From contig JAGBHC010000024.1 in the NCBI GenBank assembly GCA_017935625.1, forward strand, positions 1 to 64,000: a stretch of 64,000 bases of DNA, in the 5' to 3' direction. The stretch comes from Rikenellaceae bacterium (lineage in GTDB: Bacteria; Bacteroidota; Bacteroidia; Bacteroidales; Rikenellaceae). This document shows, piece by piece, positions 18,744-30,113 of this stretch (position 1 is its first letter; every line of letters begins with the position of its first letter). Position numbers and translations under genes: made by a program. The notes beneath the pieces are model-generated. The model did not search any database. It was not told the DNA's origin and was given only the letters and a program-made list of their open reading frames with translations.

Positions 18744-19406
18744 ATGACCAGAAAAGAGAGATACGAGGGGGTCATCGCCTGGTTCAGCGAGCAGATGCCG
18801 GTGGCCGAGAGCGAGCTGCGCTATGACAATCCCTATCAGCTGCTGGTGGCGGTGATTCTTTCGGCGCAATGCACCGACAAACGGGTCAATATGACCACCC
18901 CTGCGCTCTTCGAGCGATTTCCGACCCCCGAGACGATGGCGGCGGTCGGTGCGGAGGAGATTTATCCCTACATCCGTTCCATCTCCTATCCCAACAACAA
19001 GGCCCGCAACCTGGCGGGCATGGCCCGCCGGCTGTGCGAAGAGTTCGGCGGGGCGGTGCCCGACGACGTGGAGCTGCTGCAGCGCCTGCCCGGAGTGGGC
19101 CGCAAGACGGCCAACGTGGTGGCTTCGGTGATATACAACAAGTTCGTGATGCCGGTCGATACCCACGTCTTCCGTGTTTCGGCCCGCATCGGACTCACCG
19201 TCGGGGCCAAGACCCCGTTGCAGACCGAGCAGCAGCTGACGGCCCGTATTCCGGCCCACCTGCTGCCCGTCGCCCACCACTGGCTCATACTCCACGGCCG
19301 CTACGTCTGCACGGCCCGCAACCCCCGCTGCGGCGAGTGCGGCATCCGCAGGTGGTGCAAGTCGGCCCCGAAAGAGGTGGGAACGGCGCCTGCGGCGGAG
19401 AAATAA
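18744..19406 (+). CDS. nth: Endonuclease III
   Basis: A 220-residue DNA glycosylase/AP lyase of the HhH-GPD family. The helix-hairpin-helix and catalytic Lys lie in LQRLPGVGRKTANVV, the catalytic Asp in MPVDTHVFRVSARIG. The C-terminal [4Fe-4S] loop has the exact C-x6-C-x2-C-x5-C spacing (CTARNPRC, GEC, GIRRWC). It removes oxidised pyrimidines in base excision repair. It follows the helicase gene by 91 nt on the same strand, so a shared repair transcript is plausible. Confidence 0.96.
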   Translation: MTRKERYEGVIAWFSEQMPVAESELRYDNPYQLLVAVILSAQCTDKRVNMTTPALFERFPTPETMAAVGAEEIYPYIRSISYPNNKARNLAGMARRLCEEFGGAVPDDVELLQRLPGVGRKTANVVASVIYNKFVMPVDTHVFRVSARIGLTVGAKTPLQTEQQLTARIPAHLLPVAHHWLILHGRYVCTARNPRCGECGIRRWCKSAPKEVGTAPAAEK

Positions 19407-19440
19407 TCGGCCGCCGGATGGCGTCTTGGGAATTATTTAT

Positions 19441-19448
19441 TACATTTG
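19441..19448 (+). promoter_or_regulatory. -7 element upstream of the S41 lipoprotein gene
   Basis: TACATTTG matches TAnnTTTG exactly and lies 42 nt before the ATG. No well-spaced -33 TTG is visible (the nearest leaves only 12 nt). Confidence 0.4.
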
Positions 19449-19490
19449 CCGTTGAAGAGTTCCGAAAAACGGATTAAACGAGACTGTATC

Positions 19491-21248
19491 ATGAGAAAAT
19501 TTTTACTTTGGGCGGCAGTCGCATGTCTGGCCGTCGTGTCGTGCAAGAAAGACGACCCGGAGGCGGATGCCGCATTGAACGTAACGCCGGCTTCGATAAC
19601 CGCACAGAAAACCCCCGAATCGGGTTATGAACTGACCATCAATACGAACATGGCCTGGACCCTCTCCTGCAACCGCTCCAGCGAGGGGTGGATTGCCTTC
19701 GACAAGAGCAAAGGCGGTCCCGGTGTTTCGACCGTGACGATGACTCTGACCGAAAACGCTTCGGGCGCCGAGCGCACCGCGACGGTCACGGTGACGGCGG
19801 GAGGAAAGACCAAGAACGTTTCGGTGGTCCAGAGTGCCGCCGACACGGAGGTCTCCGCCCACAAGGATGCCGAGGCCAACGAATGGATGTCCGCCGCGCT
19901 GAGCGAATATTACCTCTATTGCGACGAGTGGGACGACATCGTGGCCGGTAGGTCGTCGGCCGTGAAGCTCGACTTCAACATGGATTACGACAAGTTCCTG
20001 GGTGCGCACCTGGGCAAGATGACCACCAACGACCGCGACGGCGGGTATTATTCCGACCGGTCGCGCTACATCTACTCCTACGTGAACCGCCAGGCGGCCT
20101 CCCGTGCGGCGAACTCCTTCCCGGCCACGTTCGGATTCGAACACCTCGCCATCCTCTATGCCGACTCGCAGCATACCAGCTACGTGTTCATGGTGATGGA
20201 CGTGATGGCCGACTCGCCGGCCGCCAAAGCCGGATTCCGCCGCGGCGACTTCATCGCCAAGGTGAACGGCTCCGCACTCACCAATGCCAACTACGCCTCC
20301 AGCTACTATAAGCTCACTTCGCAGGCTTCGGGCACCCTGACCGTCACCAAGTACGGCGAGAGCAACCCCGTTTCGCTCACCGCCGTCACCAACCTGCCCG
20401 ACACTCCCATCGCGCACAGCAGCGTGATTACCACCGCCGGCGGCAAGAAGGTGGGCTATCTGGTCTACCGTCATTTCGTGAGCGGATACACCGACTTCCA
20501 GACCTACGAGTACGACCAGGAGCTGCAGCGCATCTTCACCGGCTTCAAGGAGCAGGGCATCGACGAAATGGTGCTCGATTTGCGCTACAACCCGGGCGGC
20601 AACGTCCCCTCGTGCGTCAAGCTGGCCTCGATGATTGCCCGCAGCGGCGTGCTGAACGGTTCGACCGTATTCTGCACCAACAAGCGCAACGACAAGGTGA
20701 CCCGTCGGGAGGGCGGCGACGACGTGAAGATGTTCGACAAGGATATGGCGGTCTACAACATCGACCGCAGCAAGGTCTATGTGATTGCCACCGAAGCTTC
20801 GGCTTCGTGCAGCGAGCTGCTCATCAACGGACTGCGCGGCGTGGATGTCGAGGTGGTGCACATCGGCACCGTGACCGAGGGCAAGGACGTGGGCATGTAC
20901 GGCCTCACCCCCAAGGACAATGCGCCCATCGGAAGCTATACCTACACCTTTTGGCCCATCTCTTTCCGCAGCTACAACGCCAAGGGCGAGAGCGACTACA
21001 ACGACGGATTCACGCCCCAGTATGAAATCGAGGAGCTGGAGTTCCAGAACGACGTCTGCGACTTCGGAGAGAAGCGCGAGCCCATGCTGAAGGTGGCGCT
21101 CGACCTCATCGACGGCAAGACGCCCACCCTGAGGGCTTCGTCGGGAACCCGCAGCGGCAACCGCTTCGAGGTGCCGGGCGCCGAAGTGCGCCGGGTGGAG
21201 GTCCGCGATGCGGGTGCCAAGATTCTGCTTTCCGACAAGGAGCGTTAG
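19491..21248 (+). CDS. S41 family peptidase lipoprotein with BACON-like domain
   Basis: A 585-residue protein. The N-terminus MRKFLLWAAVACLAVVSCKK is a lipoprotein signal with Cys18 as the lipid site; an upstream in-frame start is discounted. Residues about 25-125 form a BACON-like Ig domain (NTNMAWTLSCNRSSEGWIAF, TATVTVTAGGKTKNVSVVQS). A PDZ domain follows (SPAAKAGFRRGDFIAKVNG), then the S41 tail-specific protease core with DLRYNPGGNVPSC and a catalytic-Ser context ATEASASCSELLINGL. Surface or periplasmic location is likely. Bacteroidetes S41/BACON lipoproteins are common; the substrate is unknown. Confidence 0.88.
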   Translation: MRKFLLWAAVACLAVVSCKKDDPEADAALNVTPASITAQKTPESGYELTINTNMAWTLSCNRSSEGWIAFDKSKGGPGVSTVTMTLTENASGAERTATVTVTAGGKTKNVSVVQSAADTEVSAHKDAEANEWMSAALSEYYLYCDEWDDIVAGRSSAVKLDFNMDYDKFLGAHLGKMTTNDRDGGYYSDRSRYIYSYVNRQAASRAANSFPATFGFEHLAILYADSQHTSYVFMVMDVMADSPAAKAGFRRGDFIAKVNGSALTNANYASSYYKLTSQASGTLTVTKYGESNPVSLTAVTNLPDTPIAHSSVITTAGGKKVGYLVYRHFVSGYTDFQTYEYDQELQRIFTGFKEQGIDEMVLDLRYNPGGNVPSCVKLASMIARSGVLNGSTVFCTNKRNDKVTRREGGDDVKMFDKDMAVYNIDRSKVYVIATEASASCSELLINGLRGVDVEVVHIGTVTEGKDVGMYGLTPKDNAPIGSYTYTFWPISFRSYNAKGESDYNDGFTPQYEIEELEFQNDVCDFGEKREPMLKVALDLIDGKTPTLRASSGTRSGNRFEVPGAEVRRVEVRDAGAKILLSDKER

Positions 21249-21292
21249 CCTTCCGGCCGGCCGGGGCCGTTTAACTTGATAACAGAGGATTG

Positions 21293-22327
21293 ATGAATAT
21301 AGATTCGGATAAAATAGCGAAACTGCGCGAGTTGTTGTCCGCTCCCGCACAGCGCATCGTCATCGTGACGCACACCAACCCCGACGGCGACGCCATCGGT
21401 TCGTCGCTGGCGTGGAAACGGGTGCTGGAGAGTCAGGGACATACGGTCACCTGCCTGGTTCCCAACCGCTATCCCTCGTTTCTGGAGTGGATGGAGGGCA
21501 TCGGCGAGGTGGGTATCTTCAAGGAGGACAAAGAGGGGGTGCTGGCCGCCCGGGTGCGCGAGGCGCAAATAGTCTTCTGCCTCGATTTCAACCAGATTTC
21601 GCGGCTCGAGAACCTGAGCGACGTGCTCATGGAGAATACGGCCGCCCCGCGCGTGCTCATCGACCACCACCTCAATCCGCCATTGGAGGAGTATGCGCTG
21701 GCCTTCTCCCATCCCGAATCGTGTTCCACGGCCTTTCTGGTCTACAAAATCATCGAGAGTTACGCGGGTATCGACCTCATCGACACCGCGATGGGAGAGG
21801 GGCTCTACGTGGGCATGATGACCGACACGGGCAACTTCTCGTTCAGCAACCTGACCCCCGAGCTCTACCGTTCGGTGGCGGTGCTGCTGGAGAAGGGCAT
21901 CGACATTCCGCGCATCAACGTCAGCGTCTACAACTCCTACTCCGAGGGGCGGGTGCGCCTGCTGGGCTACTCCATCTATCAGAAGATGGGGGTTATCCAA
22001 CACGGCACCGTGGCCTACATCGCGCTGAAAGAGAGCGAACTGCGCCGCTTCGACTTCCAGTTGGGCGACAGCGAGGGATTCGTCAATTATCCGCTGTCGA
22101 TAAAGAGCATCCGGATGTCGGCCATGTTCCTCCAGACCCGCAAGTTCATCCGCGTGTCGCTCCGTTCGCGCGGAGACGTGGATGTGAATCTCTTCGCCCG
22201 TCGCTATTTCAACGGCGGCGGCCACAAGAACGCGGCCGGCGGCAAGTCGTTCACCACCGTCGAACAGACCGTCGAATACTACAAGAAGTGCGTGGCGGAG
22301 TTCTTCGCCGGAGAGAAAAAGGAATAG
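21293..22327 (+). CDS. DHH family phosphoesterase (NrnA-like)
   Basis: A 344-residue DHH-DHHA1 protein. The metal-binding motifs are THTNPDGDAIGSSLAW (DxD), FCLDFNQISR, LIDHHLNPP (DHH) and MTDTGNFSFSN. The C-terminal DHHA1 domain ends with FNGGGHKNAAGGKS. This is the NrnA arrangement: bifunctional oligoribonuclease and 3'-phosphoadenosine 5'-phosphate phosphatase, acting in RNA turnover and sulfur metabolism. The ATG at 21293 is preferred over a TTG three bases upstream. A 15-bp bidirectional hairpin terminator follows. Confidence 0.9.
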   Translation: MNIDSDKIAKLRELLSAPAQRIVIVTHTNPDGDAIGSSLAWKRVLESQGHTVTCLVPNRYPSFLEWMEGIGEVGIFKEDKEGVLAARVREAQIVFCLDFNQISRLENLSDVLMENTAAPRVLIDHHLNPPLEEYALAFSHPESCSTAFLVYKIIESYAGIDLIDTAMGEGLYVGMMTDTGNFSFSNLTPELYRSVAVLLEKGIDIPRINVSVYNSYSEGRVRLLGYSIYQKMGVIQHGTVAYIALKESELRRFDFQLGDSEGFVNYPLSIKSIRMSAMFLQTRKFIRVSLRSRGDVDVNLFARRYFNGGGHKNAAGGKSFTTVEQTVEYYKKCVAEFFAGEKKE

Positions 22328-22351
22328 GGCGGCGGATATTCGAATCGGAAA

Positions 22352-22388
22352 AAAGGGTCGGAGCCTCGATGGAAGGCTCCGACCCTTT
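22352..22388. terminator. Bidirectional terminator between convergent genes
   Basis: Arms 22352-22366 (aaagggtcggagcct) and 22374-22388 (aggctccgacccttt) are a perfect 15-bp inverted repeat with a 7-nt loop. It is flanked by an A run on the left and T-rich sequence on the right, and serves both the DHH gene (+) and the GH2 gene (-). Confidence 0.9.
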
Positions 22389-22411
22389 CCGTTTTCCGGC
22401 CGAGGCGGGGA

Positions 22412-24820
22412 CTACCTTACCTCGAATCGTTTTACCACCGGTTTGTAACCCTCGGCCGTGATTTTGAGCGTGACGGCGCCGGGGGTCCGGTCGGCCCTGA
22501 GAATGGCCATTGCGAAGCCTTTGTAGAGGGTTTTGCTGTTTCCGTCGAAGAGGTCGTCGCTGGAGTGGTTGCCGTTGTCCAGGGCTATCAGACGGGCCGC
22601 GCCCTCCACTTCGAAGGTGAGCTCTCCGGTGGCGGTGGCTACCCGGCGGCCGCGGCTGTCCACGGCGTACACCTTCACGTATTGCAGGTCCATGCCGTCG
22701 GCTTTCCATGCCGCGTTTTCGGCTTCGACCTCCAGCGCGACGGCCTTGCCCGTGGTCTCTATGCGTTGGCGTGCCACCTCCTTGCCGGCGGTGCGGGCGA
22801 TGGCGGTGATGTTCCCCGAAGCGTAGGGAACCCCCTCCCAGAGGATGACGTTGCGCCGGGTCACCTCCTCTGCGTTCTTCTTCACGCCCAGCGAGCGGCC
22901 GTTCACCAGCAGCTCCACCTCTTCGGCGTTGGTGTAGGTGTAGATGTTGTGGCGGCTGCCCGGCTGCCGGTTCCAGTGGGCCGATATGTTTTTCTGGCCC
23001 ACGATGATATCGTTCCACAGCAGGGCGTCGCCCTCGCTGTCCACCACGCCTATCTGCACCATGGGCTCTTCGGTGAAGATTCCCGTGACGAGGTAGGCCT
23101 GGGGATAGGGCTCCAGCGACTGATTGAAGAACGAGTAGCTCCACCCCTTTTTAGGCCAGGCGTTCGATTCGCCCCAATATTCGATGGCGCCCCAGTAGGC
23201 CAGTCCGACCATCCGCTCGCGGTCCATGCCGAAGTAGGGGGCTGCCAGTTCGTTGGTCACCGCTTCGCTCTGGTAGACAATCATGTCGGGAGCGTGTTTC
23301 AGATAGGCGGCGTAATCGTCCCAGCAGTAGTTGAAACTGGCTACGTCGGTCACCGTCGCCAGCTCGGGCGGAACGATGTTCCGTTCGATGCGGAATTCGG
23401 GGCTGTGCTTGACGATGCCGCCCGCACGGGCCGGATACATCGCCACGGTGGTCTTGCGCGTGGGGTCGAGCCGTTTTACCAGGATATCCATCATCCGGTA
23501 GGTGGTCACGCCCCAGTCGCGGGTCGGGAATCCGCATCGCTCCTCCTGAAACTGCAGTTCGTTGCCCAGGCTCCACAGAATGACCGAGGCGTGGTTGCGG
23601 TCGCGTTTCACCCATTCGATGATATGCTGCCACCAGAGTTCGGTCCAGGGTTTGCGTCCGGCCCAGGCGACGGTGTTGCTCCATTTGTCGTAGAGTTCGT
23701 CCACTACCAGGATGCCTTTCTGGTCGGCCAGTCGGAGAAAAGCCTCGGAGTAGGGGTTGTGCGAAGTGCGTATGTGGTTGAATCCGAACTCCTTGATTCG
23801 GTCCATCATCCGTTCGATGGAGGTTTCGTAGGCGGCGGCACCCACGGCACCCAGGTCGTGGTGATTGGCCACGCCTTTCAGAAAGACCTTCTTGCCGTTG
23901 AGTTTCAGACCGTATTCTTTGGAAAATTCGATGGTGCGGATGCCGAATCGTTCGCTCACGCGGTCTGTCACCCGTCCGTCCAGCACCAGTTCGGCCTCGA
24001 CGGTGTAGAGGGCGGGGTCTTCGCACGACCAGAGCCGCGGGGCGCTTACCTCCATGGGGGGCAGCGCTACCTCCACGGTGGGCTGTTTCGGCTTTTTGGG
24101 GGCCGGCGTGTTCGTTTCCGCGACGGTTTCGCCTTCGGGCGATAGGATGCGGCTCCGGATGACCAGGTCGTATTCCCGGTCGCGGATACCCTCTATTTCG
24201 ACCTGTACGTTCACCTGTGCGCTCTGTTCCGAGATGCGGGGCGTGGTGACGAACAGACCGTGGCGGGCTACGGCTACGGTGTCCTTGACCACCAGATGCA
24301 CGTCGCGGAAGAGGCCGCCGCCCGTGTACCAGCGCGAATCGCCGTTTTCACCCGTATCGGCTCGCACGGCCACCACATTGGGGCCGTCGTAGCGGAGCAG
24401 GCCGGTGATGTCGGCCTCGAAGCCCAGGTAGCCGTAATCGGTGCCGCCTATGCGGGTGCCGTTGAGCCACACGTCGCCGTGGAGCATGATGCCTTCGAAG
24501 TCGAGCAGGACGCGCCTGCCGCTCCAGCGGGGGTCGGCGTCGAACGTCTTGCGGTACCAGCCCGTGCCCATGGCCTTGAATCCGCGGCCGCGGCTGGCCG
24601 ATTCGTCCCAGGGCTGTTCGAACTGGAAGTCGTGCGGCAGGTCTATCTGCCGCCACTGCCTGTCGTCCAGGGCCGGACGTTCGCCCTGCTCGACTTCTCC
24701 GGCCCGGAATTTCCAGCCGAAGTTGAAGAGGAGGTTTTCGCGTACCTCTCCGCTTGGGGACTGCGCGGAGAGTCGGCATCCGAAAAGGAGAATCACTGAT
24801 AGAAAGAGCAATCTTTTCAT
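22412..24820 (-). CDS. Glycoside hydrolase family 2 protein (beta-galactosidase-like)
   Basis: An 802-residue exported GH2 enzyme. The N-terminus (MKRLLFLSVILLFGCRLSAQ) could be a lipoprotein or a standard signal. Domains in order: sugar-binding jelly roll (about 25-190, GWYRKTFDADPRWSGRRVLL), Ig-like domain, (beta/alpha)8 catalytic domain (about 300-600) and C-terminal Ig-like domains. GH2 hallmarks are GVANHHDLG, HIRTSHNPYS and the acid/base in ILWSLGNELQ (E421). The nucleophile is probably E519 in VYQSEAV. Exact substrate is not deducible. It lies alone, with no susC/susD nearby, so it is not in a typical polysaccharide utilisation locus. Confidence 0.9.
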   Translation of the reverse strand: MKRLLFLSVILLFGCRLSAQSPSGEVRENLLFNFGWKFRAGEVEQGERPALDDRQWRQIDLPHDFQFEQPWDESASRGRGFKAMGTGWYRKTFDADPRWSGRRVLLDFEGIMLHGDVWLNGTRIGGTDYGYLGFEADITGLLRYDGPNVVAVRADTGENGDSRWYTGGGLFRDVHLVVKDTVAVARHGLFVTTPRISEQSAQVNVQVEIEGIRDREYDLVIRSRILSPEGETVAETNTPAPKKPKQPTVEVALPPMEVSAPRLWSCEDPALYTVEAELVLDGRVTDRVSERFGIRTIEFSKEYGLKLNGKKVFLKGVANHHDLGAVGAAAYETSIERMMDRIKEFGFNHIRTSHNPYSEAFLRLADQKGILVVDELYDKWSNTVAWAGRKPWTELWWQHIIEWVKRDRNHASVILWSLGNELQFQEERCGFPTRDWGVTTYRMMDILVKRLDPTRKTTVAMYPARAGGIVKHSPEFRIERNIVPPELATVTDVASFNYCWDDYAAYLKHAPDMIVYQSEAVTNELAAPYFGMDRERMVGLAYWGAIEYWGESNAWPKKGWSYSFFNQSLEPYPQAYLVTGIFTEEPMVQIGVVDSEGDALLWNDIIVGQKNISAHWNRQPGSRHNIYTYTNAEEVELLVNGRSLGVKKNAEEVTRRNVILWEGVPYASGNITAIARTAGKEVARQRIETTGKAVALEVEAENAAWKADGMDLQYVKVYAVDSRGRRVATATGELTFEVEGAARLIALDNGNHSSDDLFDGNSKTLYKGFAMAILRADRTPGAVTLKITAEGYKPVVKRFEVR

Positions 24821-24954
24821 TTCGATACGGTATTTGTTTTCAGGTTGTTATGCTATTGATTCCGGCACCTTTCCGCCGAACGGGGGCGTACGCCGCCCGC
24901 AGGGCGGACCCGGGTCGGGGTCTGTTCTCGCCGCCGGATGCGCCGCCGGCCGGG

Positions 24955-26532
<1,578 letters not shown>

Positions 26533-26556
26533 TCTGTGCAGTTCTCTTTGTGTGTG

Positions 26557-28125
26557 TTATTCCGTATAGGTGGCTTGCGGATAGTCGGTCGAGAAGTGGG
26601 TTCCCACCGACTCCTTGCGGGCGCGGCCCTGTTTGATGACCAGGTAGGCCACGGTAATCATGTTTCTCAGTTCGCACAACTGGCGGTTGGGCTTGGTCTT
26701 GTTGTAGAGCTCTTCGGTCTCGAGCCACAGAATCTCCAGCCGCCGCATGGCCCGCTTGAGCGAGAGGTTGGAGCGCACGATGCCGACGTAGTTCGACATG
26801 ATTTGCTGCATCTCGCGTTTGCTCTGGATGATGAGCAGCATCTCCTCGGTGTGCTGCGTGCCCTCGAAATCCCAGTCGGGAATCCCCTCCTGGATGTGTA
26901 CGCTCTCCAGCCGGCTCACGGCGTGCCGGGCGGCCTGGTCGGCATAGACCAGGGCTTCGATGAGCGAATTGGATGCCAGGCGGTTGGCGCCGTGCAATCC
27001 CGTGCAGGAGGTCTCGCCCAGGGCGTAGAGCCGCTTGACGGAGGATTCGCCGTTGGTGTCCACCTTCACGCCGCCGCAGCAGTAGTGGGCCGCAGGGGTG
27101 ACCGGAATCCACTGCCGGGTGATGTCGATGCCTATCGACTTGCACTTCTCGTAGATGTTGGGGAAGTGGCTGATGATGGCCTGCGGCTCCTTGTGGGTGA
27201 TGTCGAGGTAGACGAAATCCTCGCCGTGTATCTTCAGCTCGTGGTCGATGCTGCGGGCCACCACGTCGCGGGGTGCGAGCGAGGCCATGGGGTGGTATTT
27301 CTTCATGAACTCCTCGCCGTCCTTCAGGCGCAGGATGCCGCCGAATCCGCGCATCGCTTCGGTGATGAGGAACGAGGGGCGTTCGCCGGGATTGTAGAGC
27401 GAGGTGGGGTGGAACTGGATGAATTCCATGTTCTCGGTCACCGCCTTGGCCCGGTGGCACATGGCGATTCCGTCGCCGGTGGCCACCACGGGATTGGTGG
27501 TCGAGTTGTAGATATTGCCGCAGCCGCCGGTGGCCACGACGGTGAACTTGGAGAGGATGGTTTCGATTTCGTGGGTGTCGAGGTTCAGCACGTAGGCGCC
27601 GAAGCAGGCCAGGCCGCGCGTGTGGCGGGTGACGAATTCGCCCAGGTGGTGCTGGGTGAGCAGGTCGATGGCGAAGTGGTGCTCGCGCACCTCGATGTTG
27701 GGGTGGCTTTTGACCTGCTGGATGAGGGCCCGTTCTATTTCGGCTCCCGTGAGGTCTTCGTGGTGGAGGATGCGATGCTCGGAGTGTCCGCCTTCGCGGT
27801 TGAGTTCGAACCGCCCGTCGGGGGTCTTGTCGAACCGGGTGCCCCATTCGATGAGGTCGCGGATGAGTTCCGGAGCCCGTCTCACCACGAGTTCCACCGC
27901 CTGGGGGTCGCATTTGCCTGCGCCGCACACCAGCGTGTCGCGGATGTGTTTCTCGAAAGTGTCGGGTTCGTAGGTCACCGAGCAGATACCGCCCTGGGCG
28001 TAGTTGGTGTTACACTCGTTCATTTCGCCTTTGGTCACCACGGTCACCTTGCCGTGTCGTGCCGCCTTGAGGGCGAAGCAGAGACCGGCAGCGCCGCTGC
28101 CGATAACCAGAAAATCGGTCTCCAT
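26557..28125 (-). CDS. nadB: L-aspartate oxidase
   Basis: A 522-residue flavoenzyme that oxidises L-aspartate to iminoaspartate, the substrate of NadA. The FAD-binding Rossmann motif VIGSGAAGLCFALKAA is at 7-22, followed by NECNTNYAQGGICSV, the FAD segment VVATGGCGNIYNSTTNPVVA, and GLHGANRLASNSLIEALVY near the active site. The C-terminal helical domain is complete. It shares a 71-nt divergent promoter region with recO. Separation from nadA by 18 kb means NAD synthesis is run from two transcripts. Confidence 0.95.
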   Translation of the reverse strand: METDFLVIGSGAAGLCFALKAARHGKVTVVTKGEMNECNTNYAQGGICSVTYEPDTFEKHIRDTLVCGAGKCDPQAVELVVRRAPELIRDLIEWGTRFDKTPDGRFELNREGGHSEHRILHHEDLTGAEIERALIQQVKSHPNIEVREHHFAIDLLTQHHLGEFVTRHTRGLACFGAYVLNLDTHEIETILSKFTVVATGGCGNIYNSTTNPVVATGDGIAMCHRAKAVTENMEFIQFHPTSLYNPGERPSFLITEAMRGFGGILRLKDGEEFMKKYHPMASLAPRDVVARSIDHELKIHGEDFVYLDITHKEPQAIISHFPNIYEKCKSIGIDITRQWIPVTPAAHYCCGGVKVDTNGESSVKRLYALGETSCTGLHGANRLASNSLIEALVYADQAARHAVSRLESVHIQEGIPDWDFEGTQHTEEMLLIIQSKREMQQIMSNYVGIVRSNLSLKRAMRRLEILWLETEELYNKTKPNRQLCELRNMITVAYLVIKQGRARKESVGTHFSTDYPQATYTE

Positions 28126-28151
28126 ACTCTAAGTTTCGTTTTAATGCAGCA

Positions 28152-28159
28152 CAAAGATA
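28152..28159 (-). promoter_or_regulatory. -7 element of nadB
   Basis: The complement reads TATCTTTG, a perfect TAnnTTTG, 26 nt before the nadB ATG. The -33 box is not at a standard distance. On the other strand TACTTTCG (28181-28188) is a one-mismatch -7 element only 8 nt before the recO ATG. Confidence 0.5.
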
Positions 28160-28196
28160 CTAATTTGTTTCAAAATTTGTTACTTTCGCGTCATCT

Positions 28197-28922
28197 ATGA
28201 GAAGTTATAAGGCAAAAGGCGTCGTGCTCCACACCCTGCGCTACGGCGACAGCGGACTGGTGGTCTACATGCTGACCGACGTGCTGGGACGCCAGACCTA
28301 TCTGGTGCGCGGCGTGCGCAGCCGGACGGGGCGGGGCAACCGGTCGGCGCTTTTCCAGCCGATGTTCGTGGTGGAGTTCGAGGGGCTCGAGAGCCCCAAA
28401 TCGCAGATGCACCGCCTCAAGGACCTCTCCTCGGCCCTGCCGCTGGTTTCGCTGCCGTTCGACATCCGCAAGAGCTCCATCTCCCTGTTCATGGCCGAGG
28501 TGCTCTACCGTCTGATACGCGAGAGCGAGGCCAATTCGCCGCTTTTCGACTTCGTCTGCGCCAGCGTCGCGGCCCTGGATGCCATGCAGCAGGGGGTGGC
28601 CAACTTCCATCTGTGGTTTCTGGTGCGGCTCAGCGCCCTGCTCGGATTCGCTCCCGGCAACGAGTATGCTCCCGGCGACTGGTTCGACATCCAGGAGGGC
28701 CTTTTCACCCCCCACGCACCCGTGCACGGCGTGGCCATGAACCGGGACAACGCCCGGATTCTGAGCCTGCTCTCCGACTGCGGTCCCGACGAGCTGGCCG
28801 CTCTGCCGCTCTCGCGTTCCGGCCGGGTCGATTTTCTCAATTCGGTGCTCGTCTACGTGGGCTACCACCTCGATGCCATCCATTGCGTGCAGTCCGTGAG
28901 AATCCTTTCGGAGGTGTTCTGA
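28197..28922 (+). CDS. recO: DNA repair protein RecO
   Basis: A 241-residue RecO. The N-terminal OB-fold is typical (YKAKGVVLHTLRYGDSGLVV, MLTDVLGRQTYLVRGVR). The helical C-terminal domain follows (SLFMAEVLYRLIRE, NFHLWFLVRLSALLGFAPGN). The CxxC zinc motif of some RecO proteins is absent. It loads RecA onto SSB-coated DNA with RecR in the RecFOR pathway. The gene is divergent from nadB and convergent with asd, from which it is separated by a strong hairpin. Confidence 0.9.
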   Translation: MRSYKAKGVVLHTLRYGDSGLVVYMLTDVLGRQTYLVRGVRSRTGRGNRSALFQPMFVVEFEGLESPKSQMHRLKDLSSALPLVSLPFDIRKSSISLFMAEVLYRLIRESEANSPLFDFVCASVAALDAMQQGVANFHLWFLVRLSALLGFAPGNEYAPGDWFDIQEGLFTPHAPVHGVAMNRDNARILSLLSDCGPDELAALPLSRSGRVDFLNSVLVYVGYHLDAIHCVQSVRILSEVF

Positions 28923-28985
28923 TTCCCGGCCGCTGCGGCTTGGTGCGCCCCTTTGGGGGCGGATGCCTCGGGGCCGGGCGGCAGT

Positions 28986-29027
28986 TTCAATGAAAAATCC
29001 GTCGAAACCGACGGATTTTTCATTGAA
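28986..29027. terminator. Bidirectional terminator between recO and asd
   Basis: A perfect 19-bp inverted repeat: arms 28986-29004 and 29009-29027 with the four-base loop aaac. The arms contain A5 and T5 runs, so each strand ends in a U-rich stretch. One of the strongest hairpins in the window. Confidence 0.92.
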
Positions 29028-29068
29028 CTCTTTTCTCTTCCGACCGCGGCGGCCGGGCCGGCGGAGGG

Positions 29069-30076
29069 CTAAATGTGTCCGTCGGCCAGGAGGTATTCGA
29101 GAATCTGGACGGCGTTCAGGGCGGCACCTTTCCTTATCTGGTCGCTTACGCACCAGAAAGCCAGTCCGTTGGGATTGGTCAAATCCTTGCGGATGCGGCC
29201 CACGTAGACCGGATTGCAGCCGGCCAGTTTGAGCGGCATGGGGTAGACCTTGTTCTGCGGGTCGTCCATGAGCACCAGTCCCTGGCCCGAAGCGAATGCC
29301 TCGCGGGCCTGTTCGACGCTCACCGGGCTTTCGGTCTCCACCCACACGCTTTCGGAGTGGGCCCTCATCACCGGCACGCGGACGCAGGTGGCGCTCACCT
29401 CGATGTCGGAGTGCATGATTTTGCGCGTCTCGTGGTACATCTTCATCTCCTCCTTGGTGTAGCCGTTGTCGGTGAAGACGTCGATGTGGGGGATGACGTT
29501 GTAGGCCAGCTGGTAGGCGAACTTCTCCACCGTGGGCTCCTCGCCCGCGCCCAGCTGGGCGTACTGCTTCACCAGCTCGTCCATGGCCGCGGCACCCGCG
29601 CCGCTGGCCGACTGGTAGGTGGAGACGTGCACGCGCCGGATGTGCGAGAGGTTTTCGATGGCCTTGAGCGCCACCACCATCTGGATGGTGGTGCAGTTGG
29701 GGTTGGCGATGATGCGGCGGGGCGGATTGACGGCATCGCCGGGGTTCACTTCGGGAACCACCAGCGGCACGTCGGCCTCCATGCGGAAGGCGCTCGAGTT
29801 GTCAATCATCAGGGTGCCGTGTCGGGTGATGGTTTCGGCGAATTCCCGCGAGGTGCCCGCTCCGGCCGACACCAGCGCCACGTCGATGTCCTTGAAGTCG
29901 TCGTTGTGCTGAAGCAGTCTGACCGTCAGCTTCCGGCCGCGGTAGTCGTATTCGCGTCCGGCGCTGCGGGGCGAACCGAAGAGTACCAATTCGTCGATGG
30001 GTAGTTCCCGTTCCGACAGGATTTTCAGGAATTCCTGACCTACGGCGCCGCTGGCGCCCACTATCGCTACTTTCAT
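29069..30076 (-). CDS. asd: Aspartate-semialdehyde dehydrogenase
   Basis: A 335-residue NADP-dependent enzyme reducing aspartyl phosphate to aspartate semialdehyde, for DAP/lysine, threonine and methionine. Start set at [20 protein letters not shown], the conserved NADP-binding N-terminus; 62 upstream in-frame codons are antisense-like and discarded. The nucleophilic Cys is C128 in [14 protein letters not shown]; the substrate-binding segment [17 protein letters not shown] follows. It lies 37 nt after the PBP1A gene on the same strand, so DAP supply and wall polymerisation may be co-transcribed. Confidence 0.95.
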   Translation of the reverse strand: MKVAIVGASGAVGQEFLKILSERELPIDELVLFGSPRSAGREYDYRGRKLTVRLLQHNDDFKDIDVALVSAGAGTSREFAETITRHGTLMIDNSSAFRMEADVPLVVPEVNPGDAVNPPRRIIANPNCTTIQMVVALKAIENLSHIRRVHVSTYQSASGAGAAAMDELVKQYAQLGAGEEPTVEKFAYQLAYNVIPHIDVFTDNGYTKEEMKMYHETRKIMHSDIEVSATCVRVPVMRAHSESVWVETESPVSVEQAREAFASGQGLVLMDDPQNKVYPMPLKLAGCNPVYVGRIRKDLTNPNGLAFWCVSDQIRKGAALNAVQILEYLLADGHI

Positions 30077-30113
30077 GTCCGTTTCGTTTTTATCTTGATT
30101 GTTCGTTCTTTCG